A stretch of DNA of 64,000 nucleotides from Serratia marcescens (GCA_015548865.1 JADMXW010000003.1:246992-310991), one strand, 5' to 3'; shown: positions 20,709 through 30,304, counted from the first letter of the stretch. The notes: generated by a model from the letters alone, not told the origin. Made by a program: numbers and translations.

Positions 20709-22268
20709 TTACTTATGAGTACTCTGCTTGTATTGTCGGTCGTAGGCTTGTTGCACCAGCGTGAGGACCTGATCGAAGCCGCGTTTCGTTAACTGGCGTT
20801 GATATTCGGGCCAGCCCTTCTCTGGATCCTGGGTTCCCATGACCCACGACTGACTCATTTCGAACATGTAGGTTTTTAAATCAGGCCAGTATTTGTCATA
20901 AATCTCACGCTCTGCCGTGGTCATGTTCACCCCGGGAAACTGCGGCAATACGTAGTGGTTGCTGACATACATATTGATGCCTTCCAGTGCGATGGCATTT
21001 GTCCACTGCTTCTCGTAGTTGTAATCCATCCAGTAACCAATAGGGATCTGTGCACCCACGTCATACATCTGGTTGTTGACGGGTTTGTCAGAAGAGAGAA
21101 TGCTTGCCTTGAATGTGGGTTTACCCTCTTTCATTTCGTAGGTCAGTCCTTCCTGACCAAAATTTGAGAGAGTCCGCCCTTGTGGTGTGAAATAGAAATC
21201 GAACAGTTTGATGGTCGCCACCGGATCGCGGTTCATGGCGGTGATCGCCCAGCCATCAGGGCGAGGGATCTGGCGAGCATCTTCTTCCCATCGTTGTCCC
21301 AGTCTGTTGATTGGTGGTGCCATGGGCACCCACTTAAAACCAGGAATACTTTTTTCCAGCGCGCCGTTGAACAGCGCGGTGCTGGCGAACCAATCGTGCG
21401 TCATCCCTCCCTGGTTGCTGCCCAGAAGTTGCTCACGCGAACGCGCCTTGCGAGTGAATATTTCCGGATCGATCAATCCTTCTTTGTACCAGGCAGCCAC
21501 ATGTTTGATGGCATCGCGGAAGCTTTCATCGGCGAAGGGATGTTTGACCTTGCCATCAGTGACATAAAAATCCATCCAGGTGTTGGAGCCGGTGGAACGG
21601 GCCCCCCAGAAGTTAACCAGGCGAAACACTTCTTCTGGGTCCCGATTAAAGAAGGGAACTTCATCGGCTTGGCCATTGCCGTTGGGATCTTGGGTTTTAA
21701 ACGCTTTAAGGACTTTATACAGTTCATCGACGGTCTGTGGCATTTTCAGCCCCAGTTTATCCAGCCAATCTTGACGGATAAAATAGCCCCGTGACACCTC
21801 CCCATCAGGAACATAGGGGATATAGTAGATATTGCCATCGGGTGCCGTAATCGCTCTCTTGATATCAGGGTGGGTTGCGAAAAAGGCGGCCAGATGCGGT
21901 GCGTGTTGATCAATTAACCCGTTGAGCGGGAGAAATGCCCCCTCCATCCCGTAACGAATAAATTTATCTTTCAGATCGTTGCCAGCAACAATATCAGGCA
22001 ATTGACCTGCTGCCATCATCAGGTTGAATTGTTCCTGACTGTTGGTTGCGGCTTTATTCGCTGTACCAATCAGTTTGACGTTGGTGAGTTTATAGATATC
22101 CTGCGCAACTGGCCAATTATCGTTCCATACCCATTTGTCTCGAAAATGCATATGGATCTTAAGCTCTAAGGGATTATCTGAAACCCAGGTGCTTTCCCTG
22201 GCGCTGACGGGTAAGGACAGCGCTGTTGTCAATGCGATCAGTGCGATGGGGTACAGTAATTGTTTCAT
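20709..22268 (-). CDS. AlgQ-type alginate-binding periplasmic protein (copy 1)
   Basis: 519 residues with a signal peptide ending at LSLPVSA-RE and a GGAGAA ribosome-binding site before the ATG. It is a paralogue of the next gene downstream, sharing the same landmarks (LKIHMHFRDKWVWND, NKAATNSQEQFNLMMAAG, DPNGNGQADE calcium loop, ARSTGSNTWMDFYV, MSQSWVMGTQDP). Sphingomonas sp. A1 likewise has two AlgQ proteins that work with one transporter, so the duplication is part of the system. The two copies may differ in oligomer length or monomer preference. A perfect hairpin separates it from the upstream permease gene. Confidence 0.9.
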   Translation of the reverse strand: MKQLLYPIALIALTTALSLPVSARESTWVSDNPLELKIHMHFRDKWVWNDNWPVAQDIYKLTNVKLIGTANKAATNSQEQFNLMMAAGQLPDIVAGNDLKDKFIRYGMEGAFLPLNGLIDQHAPHLAAFFATHPDIKRAITAPDGNIYYIPYVPDGEVSRGYFIRQDWLDKLGLKMPQTVDELYKVLKAFKTQDPNGNGQADEVPFFNRDPEEVFRLVNFWGARSTGSNTWMDFYVTDGKVKHPFADESFRDAIKHVAAWYKEGLIDPEIFTRKARSREQLLGSNQGGMTHDWFASTALFNGALEKSIPGFKWVPMAPPINRLGQRWEEDARQIPRPDGWAITAMNRDPVATIKLFDFYFTPQGRTLSNFGQEGLTYEMKEGKPTFKASILSSDKPVNNQMYDVGAQIPIGYWMDYNYEKQWTNAIALEGINMYVSNHYVLPQFPGVNMTTAEREIYDKYWPDLKTYMFEMSQSWVMGTQDPEKGWPEYQRQLTKRGFDQVLTLVQQAYDRQYKQSTHK

Positions 22269-22310
22269 CGTACTTTCTCCAAATTCATGCGTTACGCTAC
22301 GGTGGCGATA

Positions 22311-22332
22311 CCCTGTATTCGTGAATACAGGG
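22311..22332 (-). repeat. Intercistronic stem-loop between permease and binding-protein genes
   Basis: Perfect 10-bp inverted repeat CCCTGTATTC / GAATACAGGG with a 2-nt spacer, in the 114-bp gap between the AlgM2-type and first AlgQ-type genes. In sugar ABC operons such hairpins beside the binding-protein gene often protect its mRNA and allow excess binding protein over permease. Confidence 0.6.
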
Positions 22333-22382
22333 CGTTGAGGTTTATTATTTTTGCGACAACATAACGGCCTGGAGGGGATGGA

Positions 22383-23264
22383 CTATTCTTTTATTCCCCC
22401 CAACATTACACCTTTTGTGAAGTATTTCTGGACTATTGGATAAATAATAATGACGGGTATCAGCGACATGACAATAATTGCGCCCACGACGGTCTCCATT
22501 GAATAACTGTTGGAGAGCAGAGCACCGGCAAACTCTTCGTTCACGTTAAGATCGACAATGGTTTTCTTTAAATAGACCTGCAGCGGAATTTTTTCCTCAG
22601 TGCGAAGCAATACCATCGACCAGAAGTATCCATTCCAACGGGCTATGGCACAAAGTAATGTCACCGTAGCCAATGCGGGCTTGGCTAAGGGAATATAGAC
22701 TTTCCATAAAATTTGTAGATCATTGGCTCCGTCCATTCTCGCGGCTTCTTCAAAGGAGGAGGGAATGGATTCAAAGTAATTACGCATCAGAATAATATTG
22801 AAGGCGCTACAAGCAAAACCAATCAAAATACCAAAGCGAGAATCCAGTAACGATAAATCACGCATATTCAGAAAGAAGGGGATCATTCCGGCATGAAACC
22901 ACATGGTAAAGGCGATAAAGAAGCCAAATACCCGGCGCCCGCGCAAACGCCCTTTGGAGAGGGCATAGGCGCCAGGAACAATAAATGCCAGGCTGGTGAT
23001 AACGCCAAAGATGGTATAGAACAATGTGTTGGCGTAAGAAGTCCAGAACAGGCGATCCTTCAATACGCGTCCATAAGCGGAGAAATCAATATCGACCGGG
23101 AACAGGAATACTCGCCCGGTGGTGACGGATGCACCGGTACTCATGGATATGGACAGTACATAAATGATCGGATATAAGGCAGCAATACAGAACACAACCA
23201 GCAAAATACCGTTTGTGATACCGAATACCTTATCCGAACGGGAACTGAATGGGGTCGAGATCAT
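22383..23264 (-). CDS. Alginate ABC transporter permease (AlgM2-like)
   Basis: 293 residues with six predicted membrane helices, of the MalG/CUT1 type. The EAA motif that docks the ATPase is EEAARMDGANDLQILWKVYIPLAKPALAT, about 90 residues from the C-terminus, as in the family. It forms a heterodimeric channel with the AlgM1-like permease encoded 72 bp upstream. Gene order algS-algM1-algM2-algQ-algQ equals that reported for Sphingomonas sp. A1 apart from lyase placement. Confidence 0.88.
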   Translation of the reverse strand: MISTPFSSRSDKVFGITNGILLVVFCIAALYPIIYVLSISMSTGASVTTGRVFLFPVDIDFSAYGRVLKDRLFWTSYANTLFYTIFGVITSLAFIVPGAYALSKGRLRGRRVFGFFIAFTMWFHAGMIPFFLNMRDLSLLDSRFGILIGFACSAFNIILMRNYFESIPSSFEEAARMDGANDLQILWKVYIPLAKPALATVTLLCAIARWNGYFWSMVLLRTEEKIPLQVYLKKTIVDLNVNEEFAGALLSNSYSMETVVGAIIVMSLIPVIIIYPIVQKYFTKGVMLGGIKE

Positions 23265-23336
23265 TTACACTATCTCCGGACTTTAATAAATAAATGGCTC
23301 TGGCCACGTCTTACTCTTTGAGTGGACATCCAATAA

Positions 23337-24317
23337 TCAGAATACGCCGGTGCGCGTGATGCGACGACTCATCGCATTGGCAAACAGCACCACAATCAAT
23401 GCAATGACGGCATTGAAAATACCGGCGGCTGTGGCAATGTCATACCGTGCTCCCTGTAACCCCAGTCGATAAATATAGGTACTGATCACATCTGCGGTTT
23501 CAAACGTGGTTGGCTGATAGAGCAGAATAATGTATTCGAAGCCCACCTCGAGAATATTCCCCAGACGGATCACCAGTAATACGGCAATGGTTGGAAGAAT
23601 ACAGGGCAGAGTGATACGCGTGATCATCTGCAATCGACTGGCGCCGTCGACTTGGGCAGACTCATAAAGTGCGGGGTTGATACTCATGATCGCGGCAAGA
23701 TAAATAATGGAGTCGAACCCTGCCTCCTTCCAGATGTTGGAACTGATGTAGATAGAACGGAACCATTCTGGCTGGGTGAGGAAGTAAATCCGGTCAAACC
23801 CTATCAGGCTCAATATATTATTGATGACGCCAGTGCTGGGGGAGAGAAAGGTCACCACCAGACCCGCGACGATCACGACGGAAATGAAGTGCGGCAGATA
23901 GAGAATGGTTTGAACGGACTTGCGGAAGTTATTGGAACGGACTTCATTGATCATCAGTGCCAGGAATATGGGTACTGGAAAAGCCAGAATCAATGAATAA
24001 ATGCTTAATACAATGGTGTTCCTCACGGCACGTAGAAATTGTTCACTGTGAAAGAGTGTCACAAAATGATCGAAGCCAATCCAGGGACTGCCCTCGATAC
24101 CTTTCCAGGCGCTGTATTGTTTAAATGCTAGTTGTAAGCCGGTCATGGGTTTATATAAAAACACCAGAAACCAGATAATCATTGGCATCAGCATTAAGTA
24201 GAGCATAAAATCGCGACGAATACTCTTGGTTATTCGGGTCATCACGCTCTGTTTGTTTCGATAAGCAATGCTCTCTGGTGTTAGCAGTTTCTCGAAATCA
24301 GCATTATTAATAGTCAT
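23337..24317 (-). CDS. Alginate ABC transporter permease (AlgM1-like)
   Basis: 326 residues with an N-terminal cytoplasmic stretch of ~30 residues and six main membrane helices (LplB/UgpA-type permease). The EAA loop is YESAQVDGASRLQMITRITLPCILPT. The LYKPMTGLQLAFKQYSAWKG segment before the first periplasmic loop is typical of the AlgM1/LplB group that works with long (about 500-residue) binding proteins such as the two AlgQ types here. It pairs with the AlgM2-like permease. Confidence 0.88.
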   Translation of the reverse strand: MTINNADFEKLLTPESIAYRNKQSVMTRITKSIRRDFMLYLMLMPMIIWFLVFLYKPMTGLQLAFKQYSAWKGIEGSPWIGFDHFVTLFHSEQFLRAVRNTIVLSIYSLILAFPVPIFLALMINEVRSNNFRKSVQTILYLPHFISVVIVAGLVVTFLSPSTGVINNILSLIGFDRIYFLTQPEWFRSIYISSNIWKEAGFDSIIYLAAIMSINPALYESAQVDGASRLQMITRITLPCILPTIAVLLVIRLGNILEVGFEYIILLYQPTTFETADVISTYIYRLGLQGARYDIATAAGIFNAVIALIVVLFANAMSRRITRTGVF

Positions 24318-24392
24318 ATAGGGGACCTTTCGCTAAGCGAAATAAAGCGTATGGTAATTATTTTCTACACTGAAAATCATGAACGGCTATTT

Positions 24393-25487
24393 TTAATAAA
24401 TTGACCTTTGTGTTTTTCCATCAAACAAATGAATGCGCTCCAGATTGATGTGTAAATCGATCTGTTGATCCATTTTTATTATCCTGCGGCCTTCCGCTTT
24501 GGCAATAATATTGCGATCGCCGACGCGGATATGCAGCAAAGACTCTGAACCGAGCGGCTCAACAATATCCACTATCCCTTTCAGCTTTGCTCCCCCGGTG
24601 CTCTCGGAAGGATCGAGGTGAAGGTCTTCTGGCCGCACGCCGAACATCAGTTCTTGGCCATCGTGCAATGCTGTTCCTTCGCGGTAAGGAATATAGACCC
24701 TGTTTTCTTCATCAAGCTCGGCATACAAGTGACCCTTGTCCATAGCCAATCGTACTGGCATCAGGTTCATCGGTGGAGAACCGATGAAGCTGGCGACAAA
24801 GGTATTTGCCGGTTGGGTGAACAGTTCCATGGGAGCACCAACCTGTTCAATGACGCCATCGCGCATAACGACGATACGATCGGCGAGCGTCATGGCTTCA
24901 ACCTGATCGTGAGTGACATAAATAATGGTGGTGCCAAGACGTGAATGCAGACGCTTGATCTCGGCCCGCATTTGGGTGCGCAGTTTGGCATCAAGGTTTG
25001 ATAACGGCTCATCGAATAAAAACACCTTGGGATCGCGCACAATGGCGCGCCCCATCGCCACACGTTGGCGTTGGCCACCGGAGAGCTCAGAAGGTTTACG
25101 TGTCAGCAACGATTCCAGACCAAGAATTTCCGCCGCAACGGCCACTGACTTCTGAATGAGGTCTTTTTTAATACCGCGTAAGCGCAGGCCAAAAGAGATA
25201 TTGTCACTGACATTGAGGTGAGGATAGAGCGCATAGTTTTGAAACACCATGGCGACATCGCGGTTCTTGGGCGCCAGATCGTTGATAATTTTCCCGTCAA
25301 TACTGATAACGCCACCTGAAATATCCTCCAGGCCCGCGATCATACGTAGCGTTGTTGATTTGCCGCAACCGGAAGGGCCGACCAATACCACAAATTCCCC
25401 TGGCGAGATCTCTAAATCCACACCGTGTACGACGATATGATCTTCATAGCTTTTAATGACGTTTTTTAGACTGACACTTGCGACCAC
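24393..25487 (-). CDS. Alginate ABC transporter ATPase (AlgS-like, UgpC/MalK family)
   Basis: 364 residues. I place the start at the GTG at 25487, seven bases after a TAGGAG ribosome-binding site; this gives VASVSLKNVIKSYE, aligning with AlgS, while an ATG 30 bp upstream gives an unrelated basic extension. Walker A is GPSGCGKSTT, the signature LSGGQRQRVAMGRAI, Walker B VFLFDEPLSNLDA and the H-loop YVTHDQVEAMTLAD. A C-terminal OB-fold (TOBE) domain starts after about residue 235. It powers import through AlgM1-AlgM2 and heads the leftward operon, divergent from the PL17 genes. Confidence 0.9.
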   Translation of the reverse strand: MVASVSLKNVIKSYEDHIVVHGVDLEISPGEFVVLVGPSGCGKSTTLRMIAGLEDISGGVISIDGKIINDLAPKNRDVAMVFQNYALYPHLNVSDNISFGLRLRGIKKDLIQKSVAVAAEILGLESLLTRKPSELSGGQRQRVAMGRAIVRDPKVFLFDEPLSNLDAKLRTQMRAEIKRLHSRLGTTIIYVTHDQVEAMTLADRIVVMRDGVIEQVGAPMELFTQPANTFVASFIGSPPMNLMPVRLAMDKGHLYAELDEENRVYIPYREGTALHDGQELMFGVRPEDLHLDPSESTGGAKLKGIVDIVEPLGSESLLHIRVGDRNIIAKAEGRRIIKMDQQIDLHINLERIHLFDGKTQRSIY

Positions 25488-25681
25488 GTTACGTCTCCTA
25501 TAGATGTCCTCAGACACTCATCGGTCTGGCAATACAACCTTTGTTGGCACTTATCCATCTACAGGGCTTTGCGCCACAAGAGAGCGATAAGGAGAGCGCT
25601 ATGTTGCTCAGGGATGAAGCCAACGCAGTGTTATCAGGAACTGAAAAAGATGGTTTTCATTCTAGCCCCTCCTTTTGTATT

Positions 25682-25696
25682 TTGTATTACTATATT
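25682..25696. promoter_or_regulatory. Candidate alginate-regulon operator, copy 1
   Basis: TTGTATTACTATATT, preceded at 25671 by CCTTTTGTATT. The same 15-mer recurs with one or two changes at 25831 and 30357. The adjacent FadR/GntR-type gene is the obvious candidate binder, but the motif is only weakly palindromic, so a promoter element is an alternative. Confidence 0.4.
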
Positions 25697-25830
25697 CTTG
25701 TTTTGTGATTGCTCACAAAAAAACCATAATAATAATTAAGGCGATGTCTATTTATCTTATTGTTTTTAATGATTATTTTTGTTTTTGATTCTGAAGCGAT
25801 CGATAGTGACCATGTTGAATGGATTTTTAT

Positions 25831-25845
25831 TTGTATTACTATATC
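25831..25845. promoter_or_regulatory. Candidate alginate-regulon operator, copy 2
   Basis: TTGTATTACTATATC, identical to copy 1 over the first 14 bases, 74 bp upstream of the first PL17 gene. The TATAT core could also serve as a -10 box for that gene. Confidence 0.4.
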
Positions 25846-25918
25846 TCTAGTGGTGATGTTGAACTTGACGTAAAAAACGGGGGAACCCAGCCCTTCTGAC
25901 TGGGATAACGGTAAATTG

Positions 25919-28039
25919 ATGAACAGTACGCTTCCTTTTGCAACACCAGAGCAGTGGCGGGCTCTTGCAGAACAAGATGAGCAATGTTTGCAAACCTGCC
26001 TGACCTTGTTGCGGCGCGATATCATCCTGGCTCGCCAGCAAGGAATTCGAATTCCGGGGCAAGGGGAAGCGGGAAGTGCTGAACACAACCAACACCAGCG
26101 TAACAGCCGATTGATTGAACAAGCAGGGCTGCTTTGGCTTATCGATCACGATGCTTTAGCGGCTGAATTTGGCATTCAACTGCTGCTGGGATACGCGCGT
26201 TGTTACTCCGAACTGCCCTTTCATCCGCAAAAAAACACCAACCCGCCGGGAAAGCTTTTTCATCAGTTATTGAACGAACACATGTGGCTACTGTATGCCG
26301 CGCTTGGCTATGGCTACTTGCGAGAAGCGCTAACGGAGCGACAGCGTCAGACGATTGAGACCGAGCTATTTCAGCCCATGCTGACGCTATTTACCGTGAC
26401 CTATGCCCATGATTTTGATCGTATTCATAATCATGGTATCTGGGCGGTAGCGGCTGTGGGAATTTGCGGCATCGTATTGCGGCAGCCGCGCTACACCGCA
26501 ATGGCCGTTCACGGAGTGGCTGGCGATGATCGCCATGGCGGATTGCTGGCGCAGATCGATCGCTTGTTTTCTCCTTCAGGCTACTACCTTGAAGGCCCTT
26601 ATTATCACCGGTTCGCACTCCGGCCCCTCTACCTGTTTGCCGAGGCGCTGTATCAGCATTGCCCCCAGCTAAATATTTACCAATACGGCGGCCAGAAAAT
26701 CCGCCTGACGACGGAAGCGCTGTTACAGATGGCGTATCCCAATGGCTGTTTCCCTGCACTCAATGACGCCTCGCGTAGCATGGACATTCACGATGAGGGG
26801 ATGTTGGTCGCGACTCAACTTTATCGATTGCGCTACGGCCAGCACCCTTTGGTCGAATTCCATTACCAACAGCAGCATCGGCGCTGGCTTTATCCTAGTG
26901 CCCCCATGAGCACCAACACTATTACACCGGTTGTCGAGAGCCTAACGCTGTGTGAGGGGGAGTGCGGTGAGGCGGGTGGTCAGGGCATTTTGCGCGCCCG
27001 TGCACCCGACGGTTCGGTTATCCAGGTGGTGTTTAACTATGGGCAGCACGGCATGGGGCATGGCCACTTCGATACATTGGGCATCACCTTGTTTGCTCAG
27101 GGAAGAGAGGTATTGCGCGATTACGGTTTTGCCCGATGGCTCAATGTTGAAACCAAGTTCGGTGGACGCTATCTGCCGGAAAACCTCTCATATGCGCGCC
27201 AAACGGTAGCTCACAATGCTGTAACGGTCGATGGCGTCAGTCAAAACCAGGCGGATGCCAAACGCGCGGATACTGTACATGGTGAAGCGCACGGTTTTAT
27301 CCCTCATCGGGAGTTGGCTGACGGAGGGCGCTTCAGTGCTGTGAGTGCTCGAGCATTGCAGCACTACCCTGGCGTTGCCATGCAGCGCACCCTTTTATTG
27401 CTAACGTTGGCTGACGGTCTGATGCCACTGCTGGTGGATCTGTATCGCTTGAGCAGTGACGAGCCTCATCAGTACGACTATACGCTGCAATATCAAGGAC
27501 AGATGGTTGATATCGGTCTGCCCTGCCAGGTGGCTGACTCGTGGTCGCCCCTCGGTAAGACTGCCGGTTATCAACATGTGTTGGCGACGGCCAGCGGTGA
27601 AGTCCAACACCCTTTTTCACTCACTTGGTTGCAGGGGCAGCACTTCAACAGTTGGCACTGTGCTGCTCAACAGGGGGAATTGCTGTTTACCCGTGTCGGT
27701 GGTGACGATCCCCACATGAATTTACGCTGCGAGAGTGGTCTGCTGCTACGCCAGCGGGAGACGCAAAATGCGCTGTTTGCCTCCGTATTTGAGACGCACG
27801 GATTTTTCGATGAAGCGAGCGAACAGTGCCATGGCGCACAGGATCGGCAGGTGCAGCGCATTACGGTCCTCGGGGATGATGAGCAAGGCTCGGTTGTTGA
27901 GCTTTGTATTGGCCCACAGCGCTGGCATGTGATGGTCAATAATCAGGCAGCACAAGGTCCAGAGGCCTTGCATCAATTATGCGCTGGCGGGCAGACGTTT
28001 ACCTGGCAGGGCGATATTGCGGTCAATCGCGCGGTATAA
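25919..28039 (+). CDS. PL17 oligoalginate lyase (copy 1), cytoplasmic
   Basis: 706 residues from the ATG at 25919 (a TTG one codon earlier is possible). N-terminal alpha/alpha barrel and C-terminal heparinase II/III-like beta-sandwich. Catalytic residues match Alg17c of Saccharophagus degradans at the same spacing: N171-H172 in RIHNHGIWAVAAVG, Y228 in YLEGPYYHRFALRP and H383 in MGHGHFDTLG (Alg17c N201, H202, Y258, H413, from memory). PL17 enzymes cut alginate oligomers from the end to give the unsaturated monomer. No signal peptide or lipobox is visible, unlike many secreted PL17 enzymes, so it should act inside the cell. The second copy follows after 10 bp. Confidence 0.87.
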   Translation: MNSTLPFATPEQWRALAEQDEQCLQTCLTLLRRDIILARQQGIRIPGQGEAGSAEHNQHQRNSRLIEQAGLLWLIDHDALAAEFGIQLLLGYARCYSELPFHPQKNTNPPGKLFHQLLNEHMWLLYAALGYGYLREALTERQRQTIETELFQPMLTLFTVTYAHDFDRIHNHGIWAVAAVGICGIVLRQPRYTAMAVHGVAGDDRHGGLLAQIDRLFSPSGYYLEGPYYHRFALRPLYLFAEALYQHCPQLNIYQYGGQKIRLTTEALLQMAYPNGCFPALNDASRSMDIHDEGMLVATQLYRLRYGQHPLVEFHYQQQHRRWLYPSAPMSTNTITPVVESLTLCEGECGEAGGQGILRARAPDGSVIQVVFNYGQHGMGHGHFDTLGITLFAQGREVLRDYGFARWLNVETKFGGRYLPENLSYARQTVAHNAVTVDGVSQNQADAKRADTVHGEAHGFIPHRELADGGRFSAVSARALQHYPGVAMQRTLLLLTLADGLMPLLVDLYRLSSDEPHQYDYTLQYQGQMVDIGLPCQVADSWSPLGKTAGYQHVLATASGEVQHPFSLTWLQGQHFNSWHCAAQQGELLFTRVGGDDPHMNLRCESGLLLRQRETQNALFASVFETHGFFDEASEQCHGAQDRQVQRITVLGDDEQGSVVELCIGPQRWHVMVNNQAAQGPEALHQLCAGGQTFTWQGDIAVNRAV

Positions 28040-28049
28040 CGAGGATATC

Positions 28050-30248
28050 ATGCAGGCTAATCAACCGATCTTAATCAGTTTCTCCGAGGCCGAGCAGCTG
28101 CGCGCGGCATTGGGTTCCAACACTCTGATGGGGCACACGCTGGCCCGGCAAATACACACGCTGGAATCTTATATGCAGCAACCGCTTCGTTTTCCCGGAC
28201 ACGGAGAAGCCGGTGGTGCGGAACATAACACGCACAAGCAGAACTATATTCACCTCAATCTGGCTGCTCGACTGTTTATTATCTGTGGTAATGATGCTTA
28301 TCGCGACTTCGCCAAGGCGCTGCTGCTGGGGTATGCCAGGCTTTATCCCACACTGGGTAATGCCATTAGCCGAGACAGCAACCCGCCAGGACGCCTGTTT
28401 CACCAAACGTTGAATGAGAATATGTGGCTGCTGTATGGCGCAGAGGCTTACAGCTGTATCCGCCACACATTGTCTACGGCTGAGCAACACCTGATCGAGG
28501 GCGATCTGCTGCGTGAGATGGCGTTACAAGCTGTTGTGACTCACGCCAAAGATTTCGACATCATTCACAACCATGGCCTGTGGTCCGTTGCGGCTGTCGG
28601 CATTTGTGGCTATGTGCTTAACGATAGAGACTTGGTTGCTAAAGCACTGTATGGCTTGCGTGGTGATGGTGAAAGTGGCGGTTTCTTTGCGCAGCTGACG
28701 CAATTGTTCTCGCCGGATGGCTACTACATGGAAGGCCCCTATTACCACCGTTTTGCCATTCGCCCGCTGTTGATGTTGGCCGAGGTTATTGAACGCCGTC
28801 AGCCAGAACTTAACATTTATCAGTTTAAAGAACGTGTGATCGCGCGTACCGCGGATGCGCTGATGGCCTGCGCTTTTCCTGATGGCACGCTGCCTGCGTT
28901 GAATGATGCCTCCAAGAGCATGAACATCAACGATGAAGGCATCATCATTGCTACCAGCCTTTGCTTCCAGCGCTATCAACCCGATGACGTGCTGATTGCT
29001 ATGGCGCAACATCAAAATGAGGTTTGGGTCAGTGCAGCAGGGCTGCTTCTTTCCAATGCGGCGCAACGTGTGACGCCACGCCCCTTTAACTGGGGCTGCA
29101 GAATATTGCGCGACGGTCCTGACGGTGAGCGTGGTGGCATAGGGATACTGCGTATCCAAGATGAAGAGCAAGATATCAACATGGCGCTACTGGCATTTGG
29201 TCAGCACGGTAGCGATTCGACACTGCATGCAGCGCTGGATCACGGTCATTTTGACGGGTTGCACCTTAGCCTGTTCAACCGTGGGCGTGAGTATTTGCGC
29301 GATTATGGTTTCGGGCGTTGGGTGAACGTAGAGCCGAAATTTGGTGGGCGCTATATTCCCGAGAATGACAGCTACTGCAAACAGACGGTTGCCCACAACA
29401 CTGTGGTTGTTGATGAACGTAGCCAACATCAAGGTGATACGGCAACAGCAGAGCGGCATTGGGGGCAACTGCACTTTTGTGTACCAAACCATCCCTACGG
29501 CCAAGGGGTGAGCGCGCTCGCTCATGATTACTACCCCGGCATCGATATGCAACGCTCGGTGCTGATGTTGAAATTGGAGGGATTTAGCACGCCGCTGGTG
29601 GTGGATCTGTTCCGCCTGACCAGTGAGGAAGAACATCAATACGATTATGTGTTCCATCACCAGGGGCAGCTTTTACGTACCGACTTCGATTATTACAGCT
29701 TTCCTCAGCTCGTACCGCTGGGCAAGCAGGATGGCTATCAACACCTTTGGAAACAAGGACGAGCCCGTATTGCTCCGCAGGAATCTGTGCTGGTCAGTTG
29801 GCTGGATGGCGATAGCTATTACAGCTATATCAGCGCATTTCCTGCAGGCGGTGAAGTGATTTTTGCCCGCAGTGGTGCCAACGACCCTCACTTTAACCTG
29901 CGCAGTGAACCTGCCCTGATCGCGCGTACCTGGGGTAAGAACATGCTGTTTGCCAGCGTCTATGAAACACACGGTTATTTTAATGAGGCCAGTGAATCAT
30001 CGACGGATGCGCGTGGGCAGATAGTCCGGGTCGAGGTGATTGGGCACGACGATGATGTATCGATGGTTCGCCTGCATTTGGTGGATGAGCGGCAATTGAC
30101 GATCGTAGTGTGTAACCGCTGGCCTTCCATGATACAGCCAGTGAGTGAACAGGGGGCATGGTTCAACTGGAACGGTAACCGTTTCCGTTGGCAAGGCGCT
30201 TTCAGCGTGCAGTGGGAGTCACCCGATTCGCTCACGCGAAAGTATTAA
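28050..30248 (+). CDS. PL17 oligoalginate lyase (copy 2), cytoplasmic
   Basis: 732 residues from the ATG at 28050, preceded by GAGG. It has the same layout as copy 1, with N174-H175 in IIHNHGLWSVAAVG, the Tyr motif MEGPYYHRFAIRP, and the second catalytic histidine at H400 in LDHGHFDGL. Between these it carries an insertion of about a dozen residues (around GSDSTLHAAL) just before the catalytic loop that copy 1 lacks. The shared KFGGRYIPEN and QTVAHNTVVVD segments are typical of PL17. No signal peptide. Divergence of the two copies suggests different preferences, for example mannuronate versus guluronate ends. Confidence 0.87.
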   Translation: MQANQPILISFSEAEQLRAALGSNTLMGHTLARQIHTLESYMQQPLRFPGHGEAGGAEHNTHKQNYIHLNLAARLFIICGNDAYRDFAKALLLGYARLYPTLGNAISRDSNPPGRLFHQTLNENMWLLYGAEAYSCIRHTLSTAEQHLIEGDLLREMALQAVVTHAKDFDIIHNHGLWSVAAVGICGYVLNDRDLVAKALYGLRGDGESGGFFAQLTQLFSPDGYYMEGPYYHRFAIRPLLMLAEVIERRQPELNIYQFKERVIARTADALMACAFPDGTLPALNDASKSMNINDEGIIIATSLCFQRYQPDDVLIAMAQHQNEVWVSAAGLLLSNAAQRVTPRPFNWGCRILRDGPDGERGGIGILRIQDEEQDINMALLAFGQHGSDSTLHAALDHGHFDGLHLSLFNRGREYLRDYGFGRWVNVEPKFGGRYIPENDSYCKQTVAHNTVVVDERSQHQGDTATAERHWGQLHFCVPNHPYGQGVSALAHDYYPGIDMQRSVLMLKLEGFSTPLVVDLFRLTSEEEHQYDYVFHHQGQLLRTDFDYYSFPQLVPLGKQDGYQHLWKQGRARIAPQESVLVSWLDGDSYYSYISAFPAGGEVIFARSGANDPHFNLRSEPALIARTWGKNMLFASVYETHGYFNEASESSTDARGQIVRVEVIGHDDDVSMVRLHLVDERQLTIVVCNRWPSMIQPVSEQGAWFNWNGNRFRWQGAFSVQWESPDSLTRKY

Positions 30249-30304
30249 TCGATAAAAATATTAATCGATCAAAGTATTAACCGATCGAAGTATTAACCGT
30301 TCTA
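30241..30304 (+). repeat. Four tandem 16-bp repeats at the end of the second PL17 gene
   Basis: Four successive units of the form AGTATTAAYCGATNNA with few mismatches. The TAA of the first unit is the PL17 stop codon. The ATTAAYCGAT core is rich in AT and partly self-complementary. The units are directly adjacent with no spacers, so this is not a CRISPR array. Role unknown: it could be a protein-binding iteron or slippage-prone DNA in front of the SDR gene. Confidence 0.8.

Larger units (their letters stand above)
25488..25918. other. 431-bp divergent control region of the alginate operons
   Basis: This AT-rich gap separates the leftward transport operon from the rightward PL17 operon and must carry both promoters. 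It contains two copies of the motif TTGTATTACTATAT (25682 and 25831), also found upstream of the SDR gene. I see no convincing CRP, Fur or KdgR site in it, and no gene. Confidence 0.6.

Noticed and set aside
25488..25918. KdgR operator in the alginate control region
   Set aside because: No match to the AATGAAA...TTTCATT-type palindrome of KdgR was found.
30241..30304. CRISPR array
   Set aside because: Repeats are only 16 bp and directly adjacent, without spacers, and no cas gene is near.
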